Shown here: positions 25,042 to 33,971 of the stretch, in pieces
Layout: the number at the start of each line of letters is the position of its first letter
Position numbering within the stretch: the stretch's first letter is position 1
Assembly (NCBI RefSeq): GCF_002968285.2
Contig: NZ_CP134400.1
Span: forward strand, 3,782,001-3,846,000
Reading direction: 5' to 3'
DNA length: 64,000 nucleotides
Source: Mycobacterium sp. ITM-2016-00318
GTDB lineage: Bacteria; Actinomycetota; Actinomycetes; Mycobacteriales; Mycobacteriaceae
The notes under the pieces: model-generated
What the model was told of the DNA's origin: nothing
Database searches by the model: none
Seen by the model: the letters and a program-made list of their open reading frames with translations, nothing else
Made by a program: the position numbers and the translations under genes

Positions 25042-26118
25042 GTGACGGACACCGTTCTCGTCACGGGCGGTTTCGGCCTTGTGGGGTCGCAGACCGTCAA
25101 ACGGCTGGCCGCCGACGGCCGGCGGGTGGTGGTCGCAGACCTCGACACTCCTGCCAATCAAAAGAAGGTGAAGGGTCTGCCCGACGGCGTCACGGCGCGG
25201 TGGGCGGACCTGACTGATGCCTCCGACGTCGACCGACTCGTATCCGAGGTGTCGCCCTCGGCGATCGTTCACCTGGCCGCCGTCATCCCGCCGGTGCTTT
25301 ACCGCAAACCCGGTCTCGCGCGCAAAGTCAACGTCGGCGCCACGGTGGCGTTGGTGCGCGCCGCAGAGGGGCTGCCGGAACCACCTCGGTTCGTTCAAGC
25401 GTCGAGCAACGCGGTCTACGGATCGCGAAATCCTCATCGGGTAACCGATATGGTCCGCGCCGACACGCCCCCACGGCCCATCGATCTCTACAGCGGAACC
25501 AAGCTCGAAGCCGAGGAGTTCGTGCGGGCCTCGAGTTTGGAGTGGGTGGTGCTGCGGCTCGGCGGGGTGCTCAGTCCAGACTTCAGTGCCTTACCGCTCA
25601 CCGCGGACGCAATCTTCATGGAAAGCGCCTTGCCTACGGATGGACGCCTCCACACCGTCGACGTCCGTGACGTCGCAACGGCATTCGCGGCTGCCACCAC
25701 CGCCGACGTGGCGCGCGAAATCCTGCTGATCGGTGGCGACGACTCCCACAAGCTGCTGCAAAAACAGGCGGGGCCCGCGCTCGCCGGGGCGCTGGGGTTG
25801 CCAGGCGTACTGCCGGAGGGTCGCCCGGGTGACCCGGACAACGACGACGGCTGGTTCCTCACCGACTGGATGGACACCGAACGGGCCCAGCAGGCGTTGC
25901 GGTTCCAGCACCACTCGTGGCCGGACATGCTTGTCGAGATGCAGGAACAGGTGGGATGGAAACGCCACATGTTGCGGCCCGTGGCGCCGTTGGCTCGGCT
26001 GTTTCTTTCGCGCCGCTCGGCCTACCGGAACGCACCCGGCCGCTATGCCGATCCGTGGGGAGCTATCCGCGCCAGACTGGGCGAGCCGGGGTTGGACGCG
26101 CAACGGCCGGGCGATTAG
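25042..26118 (+). CDS. NAD-dependent epimerase/dehydratase family protein
   Basis: 358-residue extended SDR. Cofactor loop TGGFGLVGSQTVKRL at the N-terminus, VHLAAVIPPV, QASSNAVYGS, and catalytic YSGTK. The fold is that of sugar-nucleotide epimerases and 3-beta-hydroxysteroid dehydrogenases, so a hydroxy-ring substrate is possible; the C-terminal region (RPVAPLARLFLSRRSAYRNA) is basic and may contact membrane or nucleotide. GTG at 25042 follows GAGGGGG by 4 bases. The stop overlaps that of the converging SDR (TTAG, 26115-26118). Confidence 0.83.
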   Translation: MTDTVLVTGGFGLVGSQTVKRLAADGRRVVVADLDTPANQKKVKGLPDGVTARWADLTDASDVDRLVSEVSPSAIVHLAAVIPPVLYRKPGLARKVNVGATVALVRAAEGLPEPPRFVQASSNAVYGSRNPHRVTDMVRADTPPRPIDLYSGTKLEAEEFVRASSLEWVVLRLGGVLSPDFSALPLTADAIFMESALPTDGRLHTVDVRDVATAFAAATTADVAREILLIGGDDSHKLLQKQAGPALAGALGLPGVLPEGRPGDPDNDDGWFLTDWMDTERAQQALRFQHHSWPDMLVEMQEQVGWKRHMLRPVAPLARLFLSRRSAYRNAPGRYADPWGAIRARLGEPGLDAQRPGD

Positions 26119-26921
26119 CCGGGACCCAATTGGTAGTCGCCGGTGGTCGGGTTGTGGTGCCACCCGCTTGCGGCCTGCGTTCCGCCGTCGACGTGAATCG
26201 TCTGACCGGTGATGTAGCTCGACATGTCGGAGGCCAGAAAGACCGCGGCTCCGGCCATTTCGTCGACATTGCCGGGGCGGCCCATCGGAATCACGTGGCG
26301 GGCGCCCTCGGGCAGTCTGTCCGGGGAGACGCGCAGGAGTCCCTCGGTGACCGTCAGGTCCGGCGCCAGCGCGTTGACGCGGATCCCCTGCGTGGCCAGT
26401 TCCAGCGCCGCCGTCTTGGTGTAGTTGATGACGCCCGCCTTCGCGGCGGCGTACGCCGCGTAGCCGGGTGCGGCGCGCACACCCTCGATGGACGTCACGT
26501 TGATGATGCTTCCCGGCAGGCCTGCGGTCACCAGGCGCCGAGATATCCGCTGCGTACACAGGAGCACATGGCGCAGGTTCGACCGGTACAGCGCATCCCA
26601 GCCGTTCTCGGTCGTCTCCAGCAGGGGTGACGCGAAGACGCCGCCCGCGTTGTTGACCAGGATGCTCACCGTACCGAGCTCGCCTGCCGTGCGCTCGAGC
26701 GCCGCGTCGACCTGCTCGCTGTCGCGGACGTCGGTCACGATGCCAAGGGTCCCAAGGTTTTCGGCCGTCGATGCGCAGGTATCGGGATCGCGTTCCCAGA
26801 TCGCGACGGTGGCGCCGAATGCGGTCAGGCCCTCGGCGATGCCGCGACCGATGCCCTCTCCCCCGCCGGTGACGACCGCGACGCGACCGGTCAGCAGGAT
26901 GCGCGACGGATCGATGGCCAT
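26115..26921 (-). CDS. Short-chain dehydrogenase/reductase
   Basis: 268-residue SDR and last gene of the 19-gene minus-strand run. Motifs: TGGGEGIGRGIAEGL, NNAGGVFASP, VTSIEG and YAAAK, VDGG. The C-terminus carries a short unusual extension (ASGWHHNPTTGDYQLGPG). ATG at 26921, 9 bases after the fused CoA-transferase. Probably acts on a 3-hydroxyacyl-CoA produced by the upstream enoyl-CoA hydratase (position-based inference). Confidence 0.87.
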   Translation of the reverse strand: MAIDPSRILLTGRVAVVTGGGEGIGRGIAEGLTAFGATVAIWERDPDTCASTAENLGTLGIVTDVRDSEQVDAALERTAGELGTVSILVNNAGGVFASPLLETTENGWDALYRSNLRHVLLCTQRISRRLVTAGLPGSIINVTSIEGVRAAPGYAAYAAAKAGVINYTKTAALELATQGIRVNALAPDLTVTEGLLRVSPDRLPEGARHVIPMGRPGNVDEMAGAAVFLASDMSSYITGQTIHVDGGTQAASGWHHNPTTGDYQLGPG

Positions 26922-26930
26922 CTGGATGAG

Positions 26931-29375
26931 TTAACCAGTCTTGGTGGTGCGGATGCCAAGGCCCGCCGGGGCGGTGCCGATGATGCCCTGATCGCCGAGT
27001 TCGGCGATGTCGTCGTCGCCGAGCCCCAGTCCCGACAGCACCTCATAGTTGTGCTGTCCGAGCAGCGGGGCAGGCGACGTATGGAAGCGCTGCGGCCCGG
27101 TCGAGATGCGCATCGGAAGCGTGCTGTGTCGCGCGGAGGGATTCACCGGGTGGTCGACCCGCTCGTAGAAGCGACGGTGCTCCAGTTGCGCAAGACCACC
27201 GACCCTGTGTGGCTGCATCACCTTGGCGACGGGCACGCCTGCCGCCCATAACGTTTCGACGATGTCGTCTCCGGTGCGGGTGCCACACCATCGGCCGAGG
27301 TGGTCGTCGATCTCATCGTGTTGTTTCCGTCTTCCCGCCGCGGTCGACAGCTCGTCGGTGGCCCAGTCGGGGCTCCCGAGCGCGGCAACCAGCCCTGCCC
27401 ACTGGTCGTCGGTGGCAACGGCGATCGCGACCCAATCGTCTGGCCTGCCGAATTCGTCGGCTTCGCGGGTTCGGTAGAGGTTCTGCGGCGCCGCCGTCGG
27501 TCCGCGATTGCCCTGGCGTTGCAGCAGGTTGCCGTAGGCGGAGTGCTCGACGACCTGTTCGGCGGCGACGTTGAGCGCGGCGTCGACCATCGCGGCTTCG
27601 ATTCTGACGCCCTTGCCGGTGCGGCGCCGGTGTGCGAGCGCCAGCAGCAACGCGTTGAGGCCGTGCACGCCCGCGTTCGGATCGCCCACCGCATACGGTT
27701 CCACCGGATTCTGGTCGGGATGACCGGTCAGCCAGGTGATTCCGGACGCATCCTCGATCACATACGCGAACGCGGGCTTGTCCCGCCATGGGCCGTCGAG
27801 CCCGAAGCCCGGCATCCGCATCATGATGGCGTCCGGCCGCAGTTGCGCCACGGTGTCGAAGTCGAGGCCGATCTGGTCGAGCACCCGCGGCGTGTAATTC
27901 TCGACGACGACGTCGCATGTTTCGACGAGCCGGTGCAGAAGCTCGACGCCGCGCGGCTTACGGATATCGAGCGTCACGCTCTTCTTGTTGGTGTTGAGGC
28001 CGGAGAAGATCGGCGAGCGCTCCCACCACTGCTCTTCGGTGATCGGCACGCCCGCGATCAACCTCGTGCCGTCCGGGCGCGCCGTCGACTCGACATGGAT
28101 GACCTCGGCGCCGAGCTGCGCGAGCACGTGCGTGCACGACGGGCCGGCCCAGAAACTGGTCATGTCCAGAACCCGCACCCCCTCGAACGGCAACCCCTCT
28201 TGCGCCGAAACCGACAAACGGGCGCGATTTTGGCCCTTTTTCGCGCCCATTTGTTGGTTTCGGCGGTAGTGGTCGGTGTGTTCACCGAGGCGGGGCGCCG
28301 GCTGCGGCGGACGCACGAGCGGTGGGTTCGCGCGGTACGGCGGCCCCGGCTGGGTGAAGCCGTCGCGTGGGTTGGTGACGAAGGTGCTGCGTTCGGCGAA
28401 CTGGTCGAACGAGGTGACGTTCGCGCCGTTTCCGACGGGCGCGTTGGGGATCCGGAACGCGGAGGACAGATCGAGGATTTCCTCGACGCTGTTCTCGCGC
28501 ACCCACGCGAAGATGTCCTCGGCGTGGATGTTGGCCTGTTCGGTGATCGACAGGTCGGACTGTTCGTCGATCCACTCCTCGTGCCCGGTCATCGCGCAGA
28601 GGTCGAACCACTGCTGCGCGGTGCCGCAGCCCAGCGCCACCAAACCGTCGGCGGCCGTCGCCACGCCGGGGATTGTGAGCCGACGACGGTCGCGGAAGGG
28701 ACGACCGAGCGCATCGTTGAACGACACCGAATAGTAAGTGAGGCCGAGAATCTGGGCCTCGAGCATCGACACGTCCACGAGGCCCGACTGCACGGCCATC
28801 GTGCCCGCGGCGGCGTAGGCGCCCGCCAGCCACTCGCCGATTTGACCCGCGACGAACAGCGGCGCACGGTCCTGGGCGCCACGGCCGAGACCGATCACAC
28901 CGCCCGACCACGCCTGCGTGGTGAACTCGGTCGCGGGCTTGGCGGCCCATGGCCCCTCGATGCCGAACGGAGTGATGGAGGTGACGGTCAAGTCAGGGTG
29001 AGCGTCGGCCATCGCAGCCGGGGTGAATTCACCGTTCCCAACGATCGCCGAACCCCGCGACCACACCACCGCGTCGGCGCCGTCGACCAGGCCGCGCAGC
29101 ATGGCCACGTCGTCGGGTTCGTCGGGGTCGACGACGACGCTGGTTTTCGAACCGGCGAGGAAACAGAAGAGCGCACCGTCGTCGCCGTCGGCGATCCGGG
29201 CGCCCGACGCCGACCACCGGCGCAGCGGATCACCCTCGGGTTCCTCCACTTTGATCACGTCTGCGCCGCCGTCGGCAAGCAGCTTCGAGCAGTATGCGCC
29301 TGCTATTCCGATGGACAGGTCGATGACGGTGTACCCGTCGAGTGGAAGCAACGCCTCTGTTGAATCGCTCCTCAC
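26931..29375 (-). CDS. Tandem-fused CaiB/BaiF CoA-transferase
   Basis: 814 residues, two family III CoA-transferase domains in one chain (about 1-370 and 395-800), joined by a basic linker (HTDHYRRNQQMGAKKGQNRA). Domain 2 keeps the catalytic Asp in AVGDPNAGVHGLNALLLAL. In domain 1 the equivalent stretch is FVAGQIGEWLAGAYAAAG, with Gln in place of Asp, so only the second half is probably catalytic. CaiB enzymes work as interlocked dimers, so the fusion may mimic a heterodimer. GTG at 29375 lies within a linker repeat; the true start may be slightly downstream. Five bases after the enoyl-CoA hydratase. Confidence 0.9.
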   Translation of the reverse strand: MRSDSTEALLPLDGYTVIDLSIGIAGAYCSKLLADGGADVIKVEEPEGDPLRRWSASGARIADGDDGALFCFLAGSKTSVVVDPDEPDDVAMLRGLVDGADAVVWSRGSAIVGNGEFTPAAMADAHPDLTVTSITPFGIEGPWAAKPATEFTTQAWSGGVIGLGRGAQDRAPLFVAGQIGEWLAGAYAAAGTMAVQSGLVDVSMLEAQILGLTYYSVSFNDALGRPFRDRRRLTIPGVATAADGLVALGCGTAQQWFDLCAMTGHEEWIDEQSDLSITEQANIHAEDIFAWVRENSVEEILDLSSAFRIPNAPVGNGANVTSFDQFAERSTFVTNPRDGFTQPGPPYRANPPLVRPPQPAPRLGEHTDHYRRNQQMGAKKGQNRARLSVSAQEGLPFEGVRVLDMTSFWAGPSCTHVLAQLGAEVIHVESTARPDGTRLIAGVPITEEQWWERSPIFSGLNTNKKSVTLDIRKPRGVELLHRLVETCDVVVENYTPRVLDQIGLDFDTVAQLRPDAIMMRMPGFGLDGPWRDKPAFAYVIEDASGITWLTGHPDQNPVEPYAVGDPNAGVHGLNALLLALAHRRRTGKGVRIEAAMVDAALNVAAEQVVEHSAYGNLLQRQGNRGPTAAPQNLYRTREADEFGRPDDWVAIAVATDDQWAGLVAALGSPDWATDELSTAAGRRKQHDEIDDHLGRWCGTRTGDDIVETLWAAGVPVAKVMQPHRVGGLAQLEHRRFYERVDHPVNPSARHSTLPMRISTGPQRFHTSPAPLLGQHNYEVLSGLGLGDDDIAELGDQGIIGTAPAGLGIRTTKTG

Positions 29376-29382
29376 GTCCGCT
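29365..29382 (-). repeat. RBS-bearing linker repeat, diverged copy
   Basis: Matches 15 of 18 bases of the repeat at 5212-5229, at the start of the fused CoA-transferase gene. Its GAGGAG falls just inside the annotated GTG start, which makes that start uncertain. Confidence 0.45.
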
Positions 29383-30328
29383 AATCCTTCTTCTTGCGGT
29401 TCGACTTGCTCAACCGGAACTCCGGCGGAAACTTCGCGTCGTTGTCGTTGACCGAGTCGGCGAGGCCCGCGTCGATGGCATCCCCGAGCACGAAATCGCC
29501 TGCATCGTGTTGGACCGTGCTGCCCATCGACTCGAACATCGCCGTCAGCACACTGCCCATGTACTCACCCTGAAACTGCTTGACCACCTCGAAGAACACC
29601 TTCTGCTGGAAGATGGTGTCGACGGGCCGGTTGCGAGCGCACGCGAGCGCATACTTCTCGACCTCGGCTTCGAGCACGTCACGGGCGACGACCTTGTTGA
29701 GGAAGTTGCAATCCTTCATCTCCTGCGCCGTGAACGGCCGCCCGGTGAACACCATCTCCTGAAACGGCCGCAGGCCCATCGTCAGGATCCACGTCCACAT
29801 GCGTGGACCCCAACCGTAATAGCGAAACGACGGATGCCCGAAAAGCGCGTCACCCGAGGCGATTACCAGGTCGGCGTCCGCGCACTGGTAGAAGTGCCAG
29901 CCGTAGCAATAACCCTTGGCTTCGACGATGCTGATCTTCTTGAGTTCCTGCAGCGCGCGGTTGCCCGCGGCGGCATTCGCATACCACTGCCCCATCGTCG
30001 CGCCGTGGCGAAAGCTGCCCTCGGGTGGATACGTGACGTTCGGATCGTCCACCCGGAGCTCGGCGAGCCGGTCCTCCTCGGTTCCGGCCATGAAGTCCGG
30101 CAGGTCGGCCCCGCTGCCGAAATCGTCGCCGACGCCCCGGATCACGATGACCTTGACATCGTCGTCGACGTTCGCGCCACGCAACAGGTCCGCATACCGT
30201 AACCGGGCCGCCGACGTCGGCGCGTTGAGGTAGTCGGGACGGTTGAAGGTGATCGTCGCGATCTTGGTCTCGGGGTCCTTGTCGTAGAGGACGATCTCCT
30301 CGGGCGACGGACGTTCGCCTGACGCCAT
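29381..30328 (-). CDS. Divergent enoyl-CoA hydratase/isomerase family protein
   Basis: 315 residues, about 55 longer than a standard crotonase. The first oxyanion motif is DDFGSGADLPDFMAG. The second, normally NGxxxGGG, is VEAKGYCYGWHFYQCADADL, and the loop that usually holds the catalytic Glu reads FGHPSFRYYGWGPRMWTW with none in place, so the chemistry may not be hydration. The C-terminus is lysine-rich (SKSNRKKKD). ATG at 30328 has GAGGAG from a linker repeat about 10 bases upstream. Between the M24 pair and the fused CoA-transferase, in keeping with a CoA-ester step. Confidence 0.85.
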   Translation of the reverse strand: MASGERPSPEEIVLYDKDPETKIATITFNRPDYLNAPTSAARLRYADLLRGANVDDDVKVIVIRGVGDDFGSGADLPDFMAGTEEDRLAELRVDDPNVTYPPEGSFRHGATMGQWYANAAAGNRALQELKKISIVEAKGYCYGWHFYQCADADLVIASGDALFGHPSFRYYGWGPRMWTWILTMGLRPFQEMVFTGRPFTAQEMKDCNFLNKVVARDVLEAEVEKYALACARNRPVDTIFQQKVFFEVVKQFQGEYMGSVLTAMFESMGSTVQHDAGDFVLGDAIDAGLADSVNDNDAKFPPEFRLSKSNRKKKD

Positions 30329-30335
30329 GGTCGTA

Positions 30336-30353
30336 TCGCTCCTCGCGTGCGCG
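30336..30353 (-). repeat. RBS-bearing linker repeat, copy 2
   Basis: Exact copy of the 18-mer at 5212-5229. Supplies GAGGAG to the enoyl-CoA hydratase gene. Confidence 0.6.
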
Positions 30354-30362
30354 TGGTGGTTG

Positions 30363-31496
30363 CTAGGCGGTCGCTTCGACCGCACCGTACGTCGGGCTGA
30401 ACGTCAGGACCTCGGCTCCGTCGTCGCCAATCAGTACCGCGTCCCTGGAGAACACCGCCCCGACACCGGCTTCCCAGACGTATCCGGTGACCGCGAGCAC
30501 CATGCCCGGTTCGAGCCGTTCCTGCGCGCACGTGGCAGGCAGATCCGCGGAGATCACCGGTGGGTCGAAGCCCAACCCGAGACCGTGCGCGACAGGTGTG
30601 GCGGGCAGCGACTCGCCCGCGGCCTCGTACGCCGAGAGCAGATCGGTGGCCATGCCGCCCGGCCTGCACGCCGCGATCAGACGTTCCCACAACTCATTCG
30701 ACCGACGGAACAGCGCGTCGGCGCCGGGCACGTCGCCGACCGGCCAGGTCCGGCCGACCTCGCCGACATAACCGTCGGCCAGCGCGCCCGCGGACAGCGC
30801 GACGAGGTCGCCGTCGGCGATCCGTCCCTCGCCAGAATCCCGACGCCACGAATGGTCCTTCGGTGTGATCCACGCACCGTCCTGCGTCGCAGGGGTGGTG
30901 ACGCCGCCCGCCGCCATCGCTTCCATCATCGCACCGGTGAGGGAAAGCTCTGTCACACCTGCGGCCAACTCGGCGCGTGCCGCCTCCAACGCGTGTTCGG
31001 CGACGCCGAGCGCTCCGCGCAAAACGGCGATCTCGTCGGTCGTCTTGATCCGCCGCGCTGCTCGCAGCGCGGGTTCGGCATCGACCAACTCGGCTGAGGG
31101 AAACGCCATCGGAAGCAGCTGCGCGAAGGTCGGTGTCAGTGAATCGGTGCCGACCCGCCGGACGGTGTTCGCACCGGGAAGCTTCTTGAGCACCTCGATC
31201 AGCGTCATGGGATTCCACGCCAGCCCGTAGAGATGGTCGTGGCTGATCTCGTCGGGGATCCCCTCGTCCCACGTGCTGTTGAGATGGATTTCGCCGGTCG
31301 CCCGGATCACCTCGCAGATCGGCCCGAACGGGCGGGTGCCCGCGACCCAGAGCTGTGGCGCCCCGGTAACGTAGCGAACGTTCGCCTGACGGCCGAGCAC
31401 GAGGATGTCGAAATCGTGGTCGGCCATCTGGGCCAGCACCCGGTCACGGCGGCCACTTCGCAATACGGTTGCGTCAGGCAGGATTTCGAGCGCCAT
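30363..31496 (-). CDS. M24 (pita-bread fold) protein lacking metal ligands
   Basis: 377-residue homologue of Xaa-Pro peptidases and creatinase. The first metal-ligand region, with two Asp in the neighbour, reads LSAGALADGYVGEVGRTW here (Ser and Glu at the ligand positions). The C-terminal Glu ligands are also gone (MVLAVTGYVWEAG, VFSRDAVLIG), though HGLGLGFDPP keeps its His. This pattern resembles creatinase, which uses the same fold without metal to split C-N bonds. ATG at 31496 shares one base with the stop of the intact paralogue upstream. It may be a metal-independent C-N hydrolase or a non-catalytic partner. Confidence 0.85.
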   Translation of the reverse strand: MALEILPDATVLRSGRRDRVLAQMADHDFDILVLGRQANVRYVTGAPQLWVAGTRPFGPICEVIRATGEIHLNSTWDEGIPDEISHDHLYGLAWNPMTLIEVLKKLPGANTVRRVGTDSLTPTFAQLLPMAFPSAELVDAEPALRAARRIKTTDEIAVLRGALGVAEHALEAARAELAAGVTELSLTGAMMEAMAAGGVTTPATQDGAWITPKDHSWRRDSGEGRIADGDLVALSAGALADGYVGEVGRTWPVGDVPGADALFRRSNELWERLIAACRPGGMATDLLSAYEAAGESLPATPVAHGLGLGFDPPVISADLPATCAQERLEPGMVLAVTGYVWEAGVGAVFSRDAVLIGDDGAEVLTFSPTYGAVEATA

Positions 31497-32737
31497 CAGA
31501 CCCGCCCGTACGGGGCGTAGGGGTAGTCTGTGATGCGGGTGTTGCCATCCTCGGTGATGACCACGATCTCCTCGCTTCGATAGCCTCCCGTGCCGTCCTC
31601 CCAGACCACCGGCTCGAGCACCAGCAGCATTCCGGCAGGGAACACGAAGTTGTCGTCGAACTCCTGGCCGAGATCCGTCCCGATCATGGGCATCTCGGCC
31701 GGGTTGGTGCCGATGCCGTGCCCGAGGTAGAAGTGCGGGAGCCACGGCTTGCGTCCGCCGTTGGCGACGATGGCGGCGCGGGCCAGGTCACCGGCGGTCG
31801 CGCCCGCCTTGGTGACCGCCAGCACGGCATCGATGATCTCGCGCCACTTCTCGTACTGGGCGTGCTGCCGGTCCGACGGTTCATCGCCGACGAGCCAGGT
31901 GCGGCCGAAGTCCGAGCAGTAGCCGTTGTAGGTGATGCTGACGTCGGTCCACAGCACGTCGCCCCGCGCCAGTTCACGTTCGGTGGTCAGCAACGGCAGT
32001 GCGAGGTCGCCGGTGGTTGTCCACACAGCGCCACTGGTCTTCGTCGTCGGCATCACCTGCCAGATCGCCTCGAGCATGTTGGCGGTGGCGCCCAGTTCGA
32101 ATGCACGCCGGACGAACGCCGCGGAGAGGTCGACCTGGCGCACACCGGGGGCCAGGGCCTTCTGCACGTCGAGCATGGCCCTCTCGGTGATGCGACACGC
32201 GTTGCGGACACACGAGATCTGGTCGGCCGTCTTGACCAGTTTCGCCGGGCCGACAATTTGCGCGGCGTCCGAGGGCGGACCCGAAGGGAACAGGCGCGCC
32301 TGCGCGCGGCGCATCGCACCGGTCAGCTCGTCGACGGCGACGACCGCACCGGCGGGCACCAGCTCGGCCAATACCGTCGCGAAATGATCTACGCCCTCGT
32401 CGAATTCAAGGTAGAGCGGACCGTGGGTGTGATCGGCGGGCACCTCCGTCTCCGAGAGCGACCCCTCGCGCATGGGCATGAACAGGTGCGGATGCTCGTC
32501 GTCGGCGAGCACGATGGCAACCGGCCGCTCGACGTGCGAGAGCCCGGCGTCCAACAGGCGCCAACTGGCTCCGGTGGCATACACGACGTTGCCGTTGCCG
32601 AGAAGAACGAGCGCGCCGACGCCCTTCTCCTTCATGGAATCGCGCAGCCGGGCACCGCATTCGCGGTACATCCGCGCCATATCCGGCAGGTCGGGAATCT
32701 CGAGTGCGGAGCTACCCGCTGTCGCGATCGCGGTCAT
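31496..32737 (-). CDS. M24 family metallopeptidase-like hydrolase
   Basis: 413-residue Xaa-Pro-peptidase/creatinase-fold protein. N-terminal creatinase-like domain to about residue 170, then the pita-bread domain. The five dinuclear-metal ligands can be matched: two Asp in WTDVSITYNGYCSDFGRTW, His in YLGHGIGTNPAEMP, and Glu in VLEPVVWEDG and SEEIVVITEDG. ATG at 32737 overlaps the upstream amidohydrolase stop (ATGA). In a catabolic operon a peptide substrate seems unlikely; hydrolysis of an amide or amino-acid conjugate of a carboxylic acid would fit (inference). Confidence 0.88.
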   Translation of the reverse strand: MTAIATAGSSALEIPDLPDMARMYRECGARLRDSMKEKGVGALVLLGNGNVVYATGASWRLLDAGLSHVERPVAIVLADDEHPHLFMPMREGSLSETEVPADHTHGPLYLEFDEGVDHFATVLAELVPAGAVVAVDELTGAMRRAQARLFPSGPPSDAAQIVGPAKLVKTADQISCVRNACRITERAMLDVQKALAPGVRQVDLSAAFVRRAFELGATANMLEAIWQVMPTTKTSGAVWTTTGDLALPLLTTERELARGDVLWTDVSITYNGYCSDFGRTWLVGDEPSDRQHAQYEKWREIIDAVLAVTKAGATAGDLARAAIVANGGRKPWLPHFYLGHGIGTNPAEMPMIGTDLGQEFDDNFVFPAGMLLVLEPVVWEDGTGGYRSEEIVVITEDGNTRITDYPYAPYGRV

Positions 32738-33930
32738 TCGACGCCCAGGAAGTTCTTGATGTTGGTGCTGACGATCTTCGTCGCGGCCTCCTGTCCGACC
32801 GCGTCGACGACCGTCTTCAGCGATTTCTCCGAGTAGCCGAACGTCGACTCGTTGTGCGGGTAGTCCGACGACCACATCACGTTGTCCTCGCCGATCTTAT
32901 CGATCAACTCGAGGCCAAGCGGGTCGACCATGAACGATGCGCACATGTGCTCGCTCCAGTAATGCCGGACGTCGTGGTTCAGTTCGTGGTTGAACATGTG
33001 CCGGTACGACGCCAGCATGTGCTCGGCGTCTTGAAGAGCCGTCGGCACCCAGGCGATTCCACCTTCGAACCAGCCGATCTTCAGGCTCGGGTGCCGATCG
33101 AGGATCCCGGAGAAGACATATTTCGCGAACTGCTCGCGGAACGAGTCGACGTTGACCATCATGCCGACGACCACGCTGTTGTGCTGGCACGGCGTCTTGG
33201 GCGGGGTCTCACCGATGTGGTGGCTGACCGGGATGCCCGCCGCTTCGATCTCGTCCCAGACCGCATCCATGTCGGTGCTGCCGTAGTCGTAGATGTTGCC
33301 CTCGTCGTCCTTGCCGGGGTTGAGCGGCAGCAGGAACGTCTTAAGGCCGAGCGACTTGAGCTCTTCGAGAGTACTGCGGGTGCCCTTCGGGTCCCACCAG
33401 TTGATCAGGCCGACGCCGTAGAAGTGGCCCTTGCTGCGCTCCTGCAGATCGGCGATGTGCTCGTTGTAGATGCGGAACACACGCTCGCGCAGCGACTTGT
33501 CGGGATAGTGGAACAGCGCCAGCACGGCGTTGGGGAACGCGAGCTCCTTGTCGATGCCGTCCTCGGCGAGCTCGCGGATGCGCGCTTCTATGTTGTTCGA
33601 CGCAGCGCCTGCCAGGTCGTCGTACTGCATGAGCACGCGGCCGAAGTCACCGCCCGTCCACGCCTTGCCCTTCATGCCGACCATGTAGGCGCCGTCCTCG
33701 TACCAGATCCGCGGCGCGGCACCCTTCAGCTCCTCGGGAAACCGTTCATAGAAGATGTCGTCGGCCACCGAGATGTGGTTGTCGGCGGAGAAGATCTCGG
33801 TGCCCTTAGGGAGTCCGGGCAGGCCTTCCTCCATCGCGTGGCCTTTGCGGAACTTGGGTGCGCCGAAGCCCTCGGGCGGGTAGAGCGACGGGGTGCGGGC
33901 GGGCGACGGTGTTGCAGTCGGGATAGACAT
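32734..33930 (-). CDS. Amidohydrolase_2 family metal-dependent hydrolase
   Basis: 398-residue TIM-barrel protein, paralogue of the one at 7267. First motif FSADNHISVADDIFYERF; later VSHHIGETPP and the terminal catalytic Asp in MWSSDYPHNESTFGYSEK. ATG at 33930 is chosen for its GGAG 6 bases upstream; an in-frame start 12 bases earlier would lie over that site. Likely a decarboxylase or C-C/C-N hydrolase acting on a ring carboxylate. Between P450 and the M24 pair in the long run, with a 4-base overlap to the M24 gene. Confidence 0.88.
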   Translation of the reverse strand: MSIPTATPSPARTPSLYPPEGFGAPKFRKGHAMEEGLPGLPKGTEIFSADNHISVADDIFYERFPEELKGAAPRIWYEDGAYMVGMKGKAWTGGDFGRVLMQYDDLAGAASNNIEARIRELAEDGIDKELAFPNAVLALFHYPDKSLRERVFRIYNEHIADLQERSKGHFYGVGLINWWDPKGTRSTLEELKSLGLKTFLLPLNPGKDDEGNIYDYGSTDMDAVWDEIEAAGIPVSHHIGETPPKTPCQHNSVVVGMMVNVDSFREQFAKYVFSGILDRHPSLKIGWFEGGIAWVPTALQDAEHMLASYRHMFNHELNHDVRHYWSEHMCASFMVDPLGLELIDKIGEDNVMWSSDYPHNESTFGYSEKSLKTVVDAVGQEAATKIVSTNIKNFLGVE

Positions 33931-33971
33931 TGTGGACTCCAATCAGGCTGTAGGACAAGACTGTCGGCGAC

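Noticed and set aside
27300..29363. A 687-codon plus-strand open frame
   Set aside because: It is antisense to the fused CoA-transferase, whose motifs are clear, and has biased composition.
30363..31496. Degenerate M24 gene as a pseudogene
   Set aside because: The frame is intact, of normal length and coupled to its neighbours; ligand loss with fold retention is known in creatinase.
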